NCBI GenBank assembly: GCA_964412615.1 | Contig: CAYPPK010000001.1 | Span: forward strand, 1 to 64,000 | DNA: 64,000 bases | Reading direction: 5' to 3' | Source of the DNA: CAYPPK01 sp964412615 | Lineage (GTDB): Bacteria > Patescibacteriota > Minisyncoccia > Sungbacterales > HO2-52-23 | Part shown: piece by piece, positions 56,419 to 64,000 of the stretch | How the letters are laid out: each line of letters begins with the position of its first letter | Position numbering within the stretch: the first letter of the stretch is position 1 | Made by a program: the position numbers and the translations under genes | Notes under the pieces: generated by a model | What the model saw: only the letters and a program-made list of their open reading frames with translations | Told to the model about the DNA's origin: nothing | The model's database searches: none

Positions 56419-56422
56419 AACT

Positions 56423-57112
56423 ATGCGCATTTTGATTACCGGTTCGGAAGGATTAGTCGGAGGCATACTTTTTAAGGCGCTAGCAAAAGAGCATGAGCTT
56501 TTCGGTTTAGACGCGAAAACAGGAGAAGATATTGCCGAGTTTGATAAGGGTCTAGAGATTTTCCGCAAGTTAAAGCCGCTGGATGCGGTTATGCATCTGG
56601 CCGCCGATTCCGGGGCCGAGGCGCCGTGGGGATCGGTATTGAAAAATAATATTATCGGTACGCGCAATGTCTATGAAGCCGCGAGGGTGACTGGCGTAAA
56701 AAGAATCGTTTTGGCGAGCTCTAACCGGGTTACCGAGGGCTATGAGAAAGAGGCGCCAAAAATTATTTTTACCGAAGGCCCGGTCCGTCCGGATAGCTAC
56801 TACGGAGTAAGCAAGGTATTCGGCGAGGCGCTGGCCCGGATGTATTGGGAAGCGTACGGTCTGGAATCAATTTGCCTCCGTATCGGCAGCGTTAGAGCCG
56901 ATGACGATCCGCGGACAAGTCCGCGCTACGCCAAGACCTGGCTCTCTCATCGTGATTTGGTTCAGCTTTTTCAAAAAGCGCTGGTTGCCAAGGTTCCCTT
57001 TGGAATATATTATGGCGTATCCGCGAATAAAAGCCGATTTTGGGATATAGAAAACGCGAGGCGCGAACTGGGGTATGAGCCGCAAGATGACGCCGCTTCT
57101 TATAAGCATTAA
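56423..57112 (+). CDS. NAD-dependent epimerase/dehydratase, uronate dehydrogenase-like
   Basis: 229-residue short SDR. The Rossmann motif is LITGSEGLVGGILFKAL, VMHLAADSG follows, and the active site is ASSNRVTEGY then DSYYGVSKVFGEALARMYW (YxxxK). The length and the SSNRV/HLAAD text resemble uronate dehydrogenases. It follows the enolase-superfamily gene by 4 bp, consistent with a two-step conversion of a uronate-like sugar, which is inference. Confidence 0.82.
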   Translation: MRILITGSEGLVGGILFKALAKEHELFGLDAKTGEDIAEFDKGLEIFRKLKPLDAVMHLAADSGAEAPWGSVLKNNIIGTRNVYEAARVTGVKRIVLASSNRVTEGYEKEAPKIIFTEGPVRPDSYYGVSKVFGEALARMYWEAYGLESICLRIGSVRADDDPRTSPRYAKTWLSHRDLVQLFQKALVAKVPFGIYYGVSANKSRFWDIENARRELGYEPQDDAASYKH

Positions 57113-57122
57113 CTAGCCAATA

Positions 57123-57839
57123 ATGAAAAATCCGCAAAAACGCGCCGTTGCTTATATGACCGCGGAGGAACGACGGGGCCGCAAGGAGGAGGTTAAAAAA
57201 ATTATAGGTATGGCAGATAACGATACTCCTACCAATCTTGACCGGCTTTATGCCGACAGTCGCTTTCTTTCCGTTTTGGAAAAATATTTTAAGCCATCGG
57301 GGCCGACTTTGGATGCCGGAGCTGGCCAAGGGATTTTTTTAAGCATGCTTCATCGCCTAGGATTTACCGAAACTTACGGGGTGGATATTGACGATTATCT
57401 TACCCTCGCGCGGCCTACCAGAGAGTTCAAAATTGCCGATTTTAATTTTGACCGCCTGCCCTGGAGCAATAATTTTTTCCGCAATGTTGCCGCCATAGAA
57501 GTCATGGAACATCTGGAGAATCCGTATCACTTCCTGCGCGAAGTCGCGAGAGTCCTTGCACCCGAAGGAATTTTCATCCTGACTACCCCTAATCCGGAGC
57601 ATCTTTGGAACAAAATTTCATTTTTCCGCAAAGGCGAATTTTACCGGTTTCTCAAAGGCAATGACCATTTAACTCTTTTTGCCGATCCGGTACTCAAGAA
57701 GGGGGCTCTTGGTTATTTTAAATTAAGGGAAACCAAATATAGTTTTGGGACATTTCCTTACCGCCTGTTCCGCTTTTTTACGTATCCTGCCAACAAATAT
57801 TTCGGACACTCCGTTATTTACGTGTTTCAGAAAAAATGA
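57123..57839 (+). CDS. SAM-dependent methyltransferase
   Basis: 238-residue class I methyltransferase. Motif I is TLDAGAGQGIFLSMLHRLG, the acidic residue is in TYGVDIDDYLTLA, and VAAIEVMEHLENPYHFL and EVARVLAPEGIFILTTPN complete the fold. A basic N terminus (NPQKRAVAYMTAEERRGRKEE) is of unknown use. ATGA overlap with the following glycosyltransferase-like gene. Probable target: a sugar or lipid carrier in this locus. Confidence 0.85.
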   Translation: MKNPQKRAVAYMTAEERRGRKEEVKKIIGMADNDTPTNLDRLYADSRFLSVLEKYFKPSGPTLDAGAGQGIFLSMLHRLGFTETYGVDIDDYLTLARPTREFKIADFNFDRLPWSNNFFRNVAAIEVMEHLENPYHFLREVARVLAPEGIFILTTPNPEHLWNKISFFRKGEFYRFLKGNDHLTLFADPVLKKGALGYFKLRETKYSFGTFPYRLFRFFTYPANKYFGHSVIYVFQKK

Positions 57840-59221
57840 CTATTTTTGTGACAATTGAAGATTCAGTTACGGCAAGAAACATATTTTCCACCCCGTTTTG
57901 GGAGTCATTTTTGGCAAATAATCGGAGGGAAAGAATAGTGGTGCTGACTCTTCCCGGAAATAAAGAGCGCTATACGAGGATGTTTGGAACTTCGGCCGGA
58001 AACGTTACCGTTGAGGCGCTAAATCCGCAATTCCATTCCCGCTTCGCGGGTTTGGTAACGTCGCTGCAGCGATCGGCGATTAACTCCCACACCAATCTTT
58101 GGTCAAAAATGCGCGCCTATGAACGCGGCCAGACCGGCTTTATGGTTACGTTTCTCAAGCGGTTTCTTACCTGGATTTTAGGCGGTTTTCCCCCTTATAA
58201 ACGTTTTTTGCGATATCTCTTGCTGAAGGCAAAACCCAGCCGAAGAGTAAGGGAAATTTTTAATAAATATAAGCCGGATTTGCTGCTTGCAAGTTATATC
58301 GCCAACTTTAATTTTGACGTTCCTTTGGTCTGCGAGGCCCAAAGAAGGGGAATAAAAACTGTGGGGATTACACGAGGATGGGACACCTTGTCCAGTCACG
58401 GACTTCTTCGCGTGGTTCCGGACAAGCTAGTAGTGCAAAGCGGATTTCTTAAAAAAATGGCCCTGACTTATCAAGGGGTAAAAGAGGAAAAAATTACGGT
58501 TATGGGCAGCCCCTTTTATGATGTGATGTTCAAGAATCTTCCTTCTCTCTTGGAGGCGCGGGAAAAATTTTTCGCCAAACTCGGCCTTGATCCCCAAAAA
58601 AAGTTTATCCTTTACGGGGCCATGGGAGATTTTCTTTTTCCCTGCGAGGGATGGATTGCCGATGTCCTGGAAGAGTTGATTACAAAAGGAGCGATTGCCT
58701 ATCCGGCTCAAGCGATTTTCCGCCCCCATCCCAAATTTGAAAGCCCGGTGGAACGCCTGGGCAATTTCAAGCATATCCGGCCGGATCGGGACCTGAAACA
58801 CTTTGAGAACAACCACGAACGCACGGATACGGAACTTGCGGATACGGGCCATCTGCTGAACCTTATTTACCACAGCGATGTGGTTGTTACCGGAGCATCC
58901 ACCATTGCGCTGGACGCCGCGGTGTTCGGGAAGCCGGTGATTTGCGTAGGATTTGACCCCGGCGGATGCCGGCCGAAATACTGGCACTCGGTTAGGAGAT
59001 TTTACGACCATTACACGCATTTTGAAGCGTTTATGGAAACCGGCGCGGCCCGCCTGGCCCGCACGCCGGAGGAACTTGCCAAGCACATCAACGCGTATTT
59101 GCCTAATCCCGCGCTGGACGAGGAAAAAAGAAAAGAGGCCGTCCGCCTTTTTGCCGAGCCGCTTGACGGAAAGGCAAGCGAGCGTCTGGAAAAAATTCTT
59201 TCTGAGGAAATTAGGGCATAA
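57836..59221 (+). CDS. GT-B-like transferase of the surface-glycan locus
   Basis: 461 residues. The first half has a membrane-associated stretch (about 100-130). The second half shows GITRGWDTLSSHGLLRVVPD, EKITVMGSPFYDVMF, QAIFRPHPKF and a nucleotide-sugar-site-like VVVTGASTIALDAAVFGKPV. The layout resembles CDP-glycerol glycerophosphotransferase or polysialyltransferase-like GT-B proteins. The incomplete gene at 62809 is a clear relative (GMTGGWDNISSKLFLRVHPD; TINFGSTMTLEAAIFDRPV). With neuA nearby, one of the two may use a CMP-activated sugar, but that is inference. Confidence 0.65.
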   Translation: MTIFVTIEDSVTARNIFSTPFWESFLANNRRERIVVLTLPGNKERYTRMFGTSAGNVTVEALNPQFHSRFAGLVTSLQRSAINSHTNLWSKMRAYERGQTGFMVTFLKRFLTWILGGFPPYKRFLRYLLLKAKPSRRVREIFNKYKPDLLLASYIANFNFDVPLVCEAQRRGIKTVGITRGWDTLSSHGLLRVVPDKLVVQSGFLKKMALTYQGVKEEKITVMGSPFYDVMFKNLPSLLEAREKFFAKLGLDPQKKFILYGAMGDFLFPCEGWIADVLEELITKGAIAYPAQAIFRPHPKFESPVERLGNFKHIRPDRDLKHFENNHERTDTELADTGHLLNLIYHSDVVVTGASTIALDAAVFGKPVICVGFDPGGCRPKYWHSVRRFYDHYTHFEAFMETGAARLARTPEELAKHINAYLPNPALDEEKRKEAVRLFAEPLDGKASERLEKILSEEIRA

Positions 59222-59291
59222 AAAATCACAAATTTATATTTTGTCAAACAAACCTTTCTTAAGTCAATCTTGTTCTAATATATATACACGC

Positions 59292-59684
59292 ATGACGTTC
59301 ATTATTACCAAAGAAAAAATAGAGGAAGCAGCATCCTCAATTCCCGAAGGGGTAAAGAAGTCGGTCTTGCTCTCTGGCTCCAAAGAAGGTCCCTACTCGG
59401 TGATGACCGTGGTAGTAGACAATGTCTTGCCAAAAGCCGAGGTGCACGAAAAGTCGGCCGATGTATGGCAGGTGCTTAAAGGAGAGGCTCTATTTATTAT
59501 CAGCGGAGAGCTGGAAAATAAAACTCTGCATAAACCGAATGAATGGGTGGCCGACTCGATCCAGGGAGGACGTGAGTACTCCGTCAAGACCGGAGATGTG
59601 ATTGATATTCCAGCGGGAGTCCCTCACCAAATTGACGCGAGGGGCCGAAGAGTTGAGCTCTTAATAGTAAAAATCAATAGCTAA
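59292..59684 (+). CDS. Cupin-domain protein
   Basis: 130 residues from MTFIITKEKIEEAASSIPEG. The cupin motif is in VHEKSADVWQVLKGEALFIISGE and the second motif is GDVIDIPAGVPHQIDARGR, with His residues for a metal. Single cupins in such loci may be sugar isomerases, epimerases or binding proteins. The start at 59292 is chosen because TAATAT/TATATA lies within 10-20 nt and upstream codons belong to another frame of the preceding gene. It overlaps the neuA start by one base. Confidence 0.75.
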   Translation: MTFIITKEKIEEAASSIPEGVKKSVLLSGSKEGPYSVMTVVVDNVLPKAEVHEKSADVWQVLKGEALFIISGELENKTLHKPNEWVADSIQGGREYSVKTGDVIDIPAGVPHQIDARGRRVELLIVKINS

Positions 59685-60403
59685 TGATTAAAAACTATAA
59701 AATACTCGCTTTAATTCCCGCCCGGGGAGGATCCAAACGCGTACCCAGAAAAAATATTAAAGAACTTGGCGGTAAGCCGTTGCTCGCTTATACCATTGAG
59801 CAGGGCAAAGCGTCCAAATACATTGACCGTTTGATTGTTTCCACCGATGACGAAGAGATTGTCAAAGTTGCCAAAGAGTACGGCGCGGAGGTTCCGTTTA
59901 CTCGGCCAGCAGAACTTGCCGGGGATGCCGTTACTGATTTTCCGGTGTTCGTGCACACTCTTGAATGGCTCCGCGACCATGAACAGTACCGGCCGGATAT
60001 TGTAGTCCAATTGCGCCCCACTCATCCGCTGCGAAAACCGGAAGACATTGACCGAGCAATTGAGCTTTTGGCCGAACATCCGGAGGCGGATTCGGTGCGA
60101 ACCATAAAGGAGCCGGATCAGACACCGTATAAAATGTATAAAATTGGCGATGGGGAATTTCTTGAACCGCTGCTTCCCATTCCCGGCGTCCCGGAATCGT
60201 TCAATCTGCCCCGTCAGAAACTTCCCAAGGCCTATGAGCATGTTGGAGTAGCAGATGTGATGTGGCATCGCACGCTCATGGAGAAAAAGCAAATGACAGG
60301 AGCAAAAATAATTCCCCTTGTTCTTGAGGATTATCCTTATAGCGGCATAAACACCCTGGAGGACTGGGAAAAATATGAGTATTGGATCGGCAAGAAACGA
60401 TGA
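59684..60403 (+). CDS. neuA: Acylneuraminate (nonulosonate) cytidylyltransferase
   Basis: 239 residues. LIPARGGSKRVPRKNIKELGGKPLLAY-type nucleotidyltransferase signature (ARGGSKRVPRKN), VSTDDEEIVKVAKEYGAEVP, LRPTHPLRKPEDIDRA and YEHVGVADVMWHRTLME identify a CMP-sugar synthetase of the NeuA/PseF/LegF group. It activates the product of NeuB (50908) with CTP. Specificity for sialic versus legionaminic-type acids cannot be decided. ATGA overlap with the phosphatase gene behind. Confidence 0.93.
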   Translation: MIKNYKILALIPARGGSKRVPRKNIKELGGKPLLAYTIEQGKASKYIDRLIVSTDDEEIVKVAKEYGAEVPFTRPAELAGDAVTDFPVFVHTLEWLRDHEQYRPDIVVQLRPTHPLRKPEDIDRAIELLAEHPEADSVRTIKEPDQTPYKMYKIGDGEFLEPLLPIPGVPESFNLPRQKLPKAYEHVGVADVMWHRTLMEKKQMTGAKIIPLVLEDYPYSGINTLEDWEKYEYWIGKKR

Positions 60404-61014
60404 TAATTTATTTGGTAAGACACGGAAAATCAGAATCGCGGAACGGCTTGGGGGACACGGAGGCCGCTGATAAAATACCCTTGTCCAAGTTTGGCATAAT
60501 GCAGGCCAGGGCTCTCGGCCGCAAACTTAAGAAAAGAAAGATAGAGGCGGTTTACTCCAGTTCCATTTCGCGCGCCAGAGAAACAGCCGAAATTATTTCC
60601 GCCGCTTGCGGCGTTAAAGTCCGGGAGGATTCCCGGCTTAACGAGCTAGTCATCTCCAGGACAATTTCAGATAAAGCTTCGCGCCGGCCGCTGCGTGCGC
60701 GGACTTTTCAGGAAAGGAATTTTATCCCTCCTTACGGCGAATCATTCAATCAATCCGTGGCGCGCTTTCTTGCTGCTCTGCAGGACATCGGGCGGTCCAG
60801 CCTAAATTCGGCCTGCTTAGTTTCGCATCGTGAGATTATGCAAAATGTACTGATGGATTTATTTTCTTTTGCCTCACCCCCTCCTATTCATGAGACGAGC
60901 GTTACCACGATTGTTTTCAACGGCGGTAAGTTTGAACTTATTTCTGTCAATGAACGCACTTGGTCGCCGGAAATACTCTGGCAAAAGCTAAGGGATAAAT
61001 TATTTAAGTCGTAA
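60400..61014 (+). CDS. Histidine phosphatase (phosphoglycerate-mutase-like)
   Basis: 204 residues from MIIYLVRHGKSESRNG. The catalytic RHG is followed by LGRKLKKRKIEAVYSSSISRARETAEII and a late SACLVSHREIMQNVL with the second histidine. Such enzymes dephosphorylate small molecules; in a NeuB/NeuA locus a nonulosonate-9-phosphate phosphatase role is conceivable but unproven. The ATG at 60400 overlaps the neuA stop as ATGA, favouring it over 60382. Confidence 0.87.
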   Translation: MIIYLVRHGKSESRNGLGDTEAADKIPLSKFGIMQARALGRKLKKRKIEAVYSSSISRARETAEIISAACGVKVREDSRLNELVISRTISDKASRRPLRARTFQERNFIPPYGESFNQSVARFLAALQDIGRSSLNSACLVSHREIMQNVLMDLFSFASPPPIHETSVTTIVFNGGKFELISVNERTWSPEILWQKLRDKLFKS

Positions 61015-61018
61015 GAAG

Positions 61019-62812
61019 ATGGATATTAAAGCCACAAAAACAATTCTGCTTCTCTGGAGAGCTTTCCGGGAATACCGCTACCGGATTGTTTTTTTTGTGA
61101 TTTTAGGATTTTTGGCAAGTATCTTGGCTGGAGTCGGCGTTACGGTCGTTATTCCTCTTTTTGCCCTGCTGGTCGGCAACCAGGGCGGGGAAGCGGGCGA
61201 CATTACCAGGTACTTTTTGCAAATTTTCAATATTCTACCTTTTGCTCTTACGCCTCGGATCCTGATCTTGGGAATTGTGTCCTTGTTTGTTTCGCGGGCG
61301 GCAATTTTATATCTATTCAGCTATGTTCGTTCCCAGGCAAGATTTGATTATCAAAACAAAGCCATGTCGGAAACTTTTTCCGGGCTGCTGGAAGCGCGCT
61401 GGCCGTATTTGCTCAAGCAGAAGCTGGGGCATGTGCAGATGGCTTTGGGCCGCGATATCCAGCAAAGCTCAACTCTCTTGGAAAATTCCGCGGAAATTCT
61501 TTTTTCTTCCGCGAGCATCATAACTTTTCTGGCCTTTGCCATGACTATTTCTCCGCAAATTACTCTTTACACAGCGGCGGCAGGGGCTCTTCTACTCGGG
61601 GGGCTTCGGCCATTGGTGGTGGCCACTAAGAGAAATGCCCGGCTTTCTACTTTTCAGGAAAGACAAGTAGCCCACTTTGTTGCCGAAAGCACCCTGGGCT
61701 TAAAAACCGTTAAAACACTTGGTGCTGAAACAGCGCTATTCAAGAAAGGCGGGGAATTTTTTAAGGTTTTGCGGGATTTGAACTTGAAAAGGGCTCTTAC
61801 CGTCTCTTTATCCAGAATATCCGGAGAGCCGGTCAGCGTTGTTTTTATTTCTGCCATCTTCCTGCTTTCTTATCGCAGCGGAGGATTTGATTTTGCGGTT
61901 TTTGCGGCGGCGATTTATCTGATCCAGCGCATTTTCGTGAATCTGCAGGCCGCCCACGATGTGTTCCAGGCCATGAATGAGCGTCTTCCCCATCTGGAGA
62001 ATTTTTTGAAATTCAAGGAAACGCTTGAGGAAGAACGGGAAGAGAACAAAAAAGAAGGATTATCGTTCGGTTTCTCGCGAGAGATTATCTTCAAAGACGT
62101 TTCTTTTGCTTATGAGGAGAGAACGCCGGTTTTGCAAGGAATGGGTATGGTTCTAAAAAAAGGAGAGATGCTTGCCCTCATCGGTCCTTCCGGGGCGGGC
62201 AAGACCTCGGTTGCTGATTTGCTGCTGCGGCTATTCAAACCCGGCAACGGCGCAATTTTTTGTGACGGAACTGAAGCAGAGCGTTTTGACTTAGGCGGCT
62301 GGCGCCGGTCTTTGGGGTATGTGTCGCAAGATCTCTTTTTGTTCAATGATTCAATCCAAAATAATATTAGATTTTACAATCCGGAGGTGAGCGACAGCGA
62401 GATTATTGAAGCAGCCAAGCAGGCGAATTCGTTTGAATTTATATCCAAACTGCCGGAAGGATTTCAAACCGTGATCGGTGAGCGGGGAGTCATGCTTAGC
62501 GCCGGTCAGCGTCAGCGAGTGGTTCTGGCGCGCGTGCTTGCCCGTCGCCCCCAGATTCTTATACTGGATGAAGCAACAAGCGCTCTGGATGCCGAGTCCG
62601 AGGCCTTGGTTCAGAAATCCATCCAGGCCCTTCGCGGCTCCATTACCGTTTTTGTCATCGCGCATCGGCTATCCACGGTGGTTGATGCCGATCGGGTGCT
62701 GGTACTTGATCAAGGAAAAATAATTGAAGAAGGGGATCCGCAAAAACTTCTTGCTGATAATAATTCATATTTTCACAGAATGTACTATCTGAAGGAAGAA
62801 CAGAAAAAATGA
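61019..62812 (+). CDS. ABC exporter, fused permease and ATPase (MsbA-like)
   Basis: 597 residues. Six transmembrane helices (about 20-320) are followed by the nucleotide-binding domain: Walker A LIGPSGAGKTSVADLLLRLF, Q-loop YVSQDLFLFNDSI, signature MLSAGQRQRVVLARVLA, Walker B ILILDEATSALDAESE and H-loop VIAHRLSTVVDADRV. It is of the lipid or lipid-linked-oligosaccharide exporter type and most likely flips the glycan built by this locus. ATGA overlap with the next gene. Confidence 0.93.
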   Translation: MDIKATKTILLLWRAFREYRYRIVFFVILGFLASILAGVGVTVVIPLFALLVGNQGGEAGDITRYFLQIFNILPFALTPRILILGIVSLFVSRAAILYLFSYVRSQARFDYQNKAMSETFSGLLEARWPYLLKQKLGHVQMALGRDIQQSSTLLENSAEILFSSASIITFLAFAMTISPQITLYTAAAGALLLGGLRPLVVATKRNARLSTFQERQVAHFVAESTLGLKTVKTLGAETALFKKGGEFFKVLRDLNLKRALTVSLSRISGEPVSVVFISAIFLLSYRSGGFDFAVFAAAIYLIQRIFVNLQAAHDVFQAMNERLPHLENFLKFKETLEEEREENKKEGLSFGFSREIIFKDVSFAYEERTPVLQGMGMVLKKGEMLALIGPSGAGKTSVADLLLRLFKPGNGAIFCDGTEAERFDLGGWRRSLGYVSQDLFLFNDSIQNNIRFYNPEVSDSEIIEAAKQANSFEFISKLPEGFQTVIGERGVMLSAGQRQRVVLARVLARRPQILILDEATSALDAESEALVQKSIQALRGSITVFVIAHRLSTVVDADRVLVLDQGKIIEEGDPQKLLADNNSYFHRMYYLKEEQKK

Positions 62813-64000
62813 CGCCTACGGAAATGAAAACAATATTTATTACCGTTTCCTCCGGTGCGGAAATTAAGAATTTCATGCTGGGTGATTTTTATAAATTGGC
62901 TAAAAATAGCGATGATATTCGCTTGGTGGTCTTCGTACCTGCGGAAAAAATTATCCGGTATAAGCAGGAATTTAACCACGAGCGCTGTATAGTGGAGCCG
63001 ATGCCTGACTTTGGCGGCGGCAAAGCCAAGCAGTTATTTCAGGTCCTGACTCTAGCCAGTATTCCCACGGCAACCATCCGCTCCCGCCAAAGGTTTACTT
63101 ATCTGAGCGGAGGATCGCTTTTGGCGTTTTGGGGCAAGCGGTTGATCTGGCTCCTGGGCCATCGGAAAATTTTTCGCGCCCTCCTGCGTGCCGTTGATTA
63201 TCATCTCTTTCGCGAAGACCGCGTCTGGGAGGCGTACTTTATCCGCTATAATCCCGATGTTGTATTTGCTCCGGCCTTAAAGTTTGAGGAATCAATGGCG
63301 CTTATGAAGGCCGCTAAGCGTCAGGGAATTCCATGCGTGGGTATGACCGGAGGATGGGATAACATATCCTCCAAACTTTTTTTGCGCGTGCACCCGGACC
63401 TTATGCTCGTGCAAAATCCGACTATGCTCCGTGAACTTATGGAGCTCAACGATTATCCGGCAAAAAAAATACGGGTGGTTGGCTTTCCGCAATGGGACCA
63501 CTATAAAGACCCGGCCTGGGAAATGAGCAAAGCCGAGGTAGCAAAAATCATCGGTGTGAATCCGGAAAAGCGCTGGATTACCTATTTTACCGGCGGGCTA
63601 CTAATCGGGGGCTTAACCATGGAGGACTTGAGAGACCAAGCCGATATCTTAACCAAAGCTATAGAGTCGGGTGAGATCCAAAACGCTCAGCTCCTGGTCC
63701 GCATACATCCTCTGGACAAAGTAACCTTGGAGGCAAAGAATCCCAGCAGCAAAGTTCTTGATTTTGGCAAAGGATTTAATTTCAGCACGGACGACATAAA
63801 GCTGCTGGCCAATCTGGTTCGCTTGAGCGAGGTGACTATCAATTTCGGCTCCACCATGACTTTGGAGGCGGCAATTTTTGATCGGCCGGTTATTTCCATC
63901 GGCTTTAATGGATATAACGATAAAAAAATTCCTGTTTTTAAACGGCTTTCCTACGCCCTTGATAACGCTACGCATTATTTTCCCATTGAAAAAAGCGGGG
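62809..64000 (+). CDS. GT-B-like transferase, incomplete at the window end
   Basis: 397 codons are visible and the frame is open at 64000. It starts at ATG 62809, overlapping the ABC transporter stop (ATGA); MKTIFITVSS at 62824 is an alternative. Shared text with the 57836 protein includes GMTGGWDNISSKLFLRVHPDLMLVQ-like (GGWDNISSKLFLRVHPD), RVVGFPQWDHYKD, LLVRIHPLDK and FGSTMTLEAAIFDRPVISIGF. It belongs to the same unnamed GT-B group; donor and acceptor unknown. Confidence 0.7.
   Translation, partial: MTPTEMKTIFITVSSGAEIKNFMLGDFYKLAKNSDDIRLVVFVPAEKIIRYKQEFNHERCIVEPMPDFGGGKAKQLFQVLTLASIPTATIRSRQRFTYLSGGSLLAFWGKRLIWLLGHRKIFRALLRAVDYHLFREDRVWEAYFIRYNPDVVFAPALKFEESMALMKAAKRQGIPCVGMTGGWDNISSKLFLRVHPDLMLVQNPTMLRELMELNDYPAKKIRVVGFPQWDHYKDPAWEMSKAEVAKIIGVNPEKRWITYFTGGLLIGGLTMEDLRDQADILTKAIESGEIQNAQLLVRIHPLDKVTLEAKNPSSKVLDFGKGFNFSTDDIKLLANLVRLSEVTINFGSTMTLEAAIFDRPVISIGFNGYNDKKIPVFKRLSYALDNATHYFPIEKSG

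Overview
The window looks like part of a Patescibacteria / Candidate Phyla Radiation chromosome, probably from the Parcubacteria side. This is inferred from gene content and style, not from a tree. The pointers are a secreted S-layer-like giant protein with a peptidoglycan-binding domain, a compact genome with ATGA stop/start overlaps, many start codons lying 6-13 nt behind a TAnAAT box with no Shine-Dalgarno, short repeat peptides inside enzymes, and a sugar-nucleotide and glycosyltransferase-rich accessory region. The standard code fits, since TGA is used as stop. A run of 10 N at 14263 shows this is a scaffold from an assembly.

Layout. 1-4800 (minus strand): a PcRGLX/YetA-like rhamnogalacturonan-lyase-type protein downstream of an OmpR-type response regulator and histidine kinase. 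4978-12421: DedA membrane protein, 2-Cys peroxiredoxin, cysteine desulfurase, a NifU/IscU scaffold split by a LAGLIDADG intein, an atypical ferredoxin, Fe/Mn superoxide dismutase, an Nfu-type scaffold and an HtrA protease: an Fe-S assembly and oxidative-stress block. 12885-15711: ClpB, broken by an assembly gap next to a misplaced tRNA-like piece. 15850-18287: small genes, endonuclease III and a candidate stand-alone ncRNA. 18318-24816: a secreted phospholipase C-like / lamin-tail / beta-helix protein, a REP-associated tyrosine transposase (RAYT) with its REP palindromes, a winged-helix protein and GalU. 25397-35315: cell-envelope block with the S-layer-like protein and six further exported proteins, three proteins of the block carrying peptidoglycan-binding domains. 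35308-64000: surface-glycan block with a three-glycosyltransferase fusion, CotH-VTC-DUF4956, glycosyltransferases, methyltransferases, DegT aminotransferase, Gfo/Idh oxidoreductase, NeuB and NeuA (nonulosonic acid synthesis and CMP activation), an MBOAT/SGNH O-acylation pair, an enolase-superfamily enzyme, an ABC exporter and a final incomplete GT-B protein.

The most unusual signal is repetitive DNA that co-exists with coding sequence. (1) Five elements with 13-19 bp terminal inverted repeats (TCCCACACATAACTTGCAC type) sit exactly between a stop codon and the next start codon. Four are flanked by a TGAA duplication, as if inserted into an ATGAA stop/start overlap without harming either gene. 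(2) REP palindromes related to the RAYT lie in frame inside a glycosyltransferase gene and have also broken the RAYT gene itself. (3) A 7-nt tandem repeat (GCTACAA) translates in all three frames to LQATSYK and sits at the equivalent loop of all three glycosyltransferase domains; a variant lies in the cysteine desulfurase. (4) GTCGG hairpins occur both in intergenic DNA and inside a gene. Several other large stem-closed structures (10755, 12441, 16388, 29096) look like structured RNAs or related elements.
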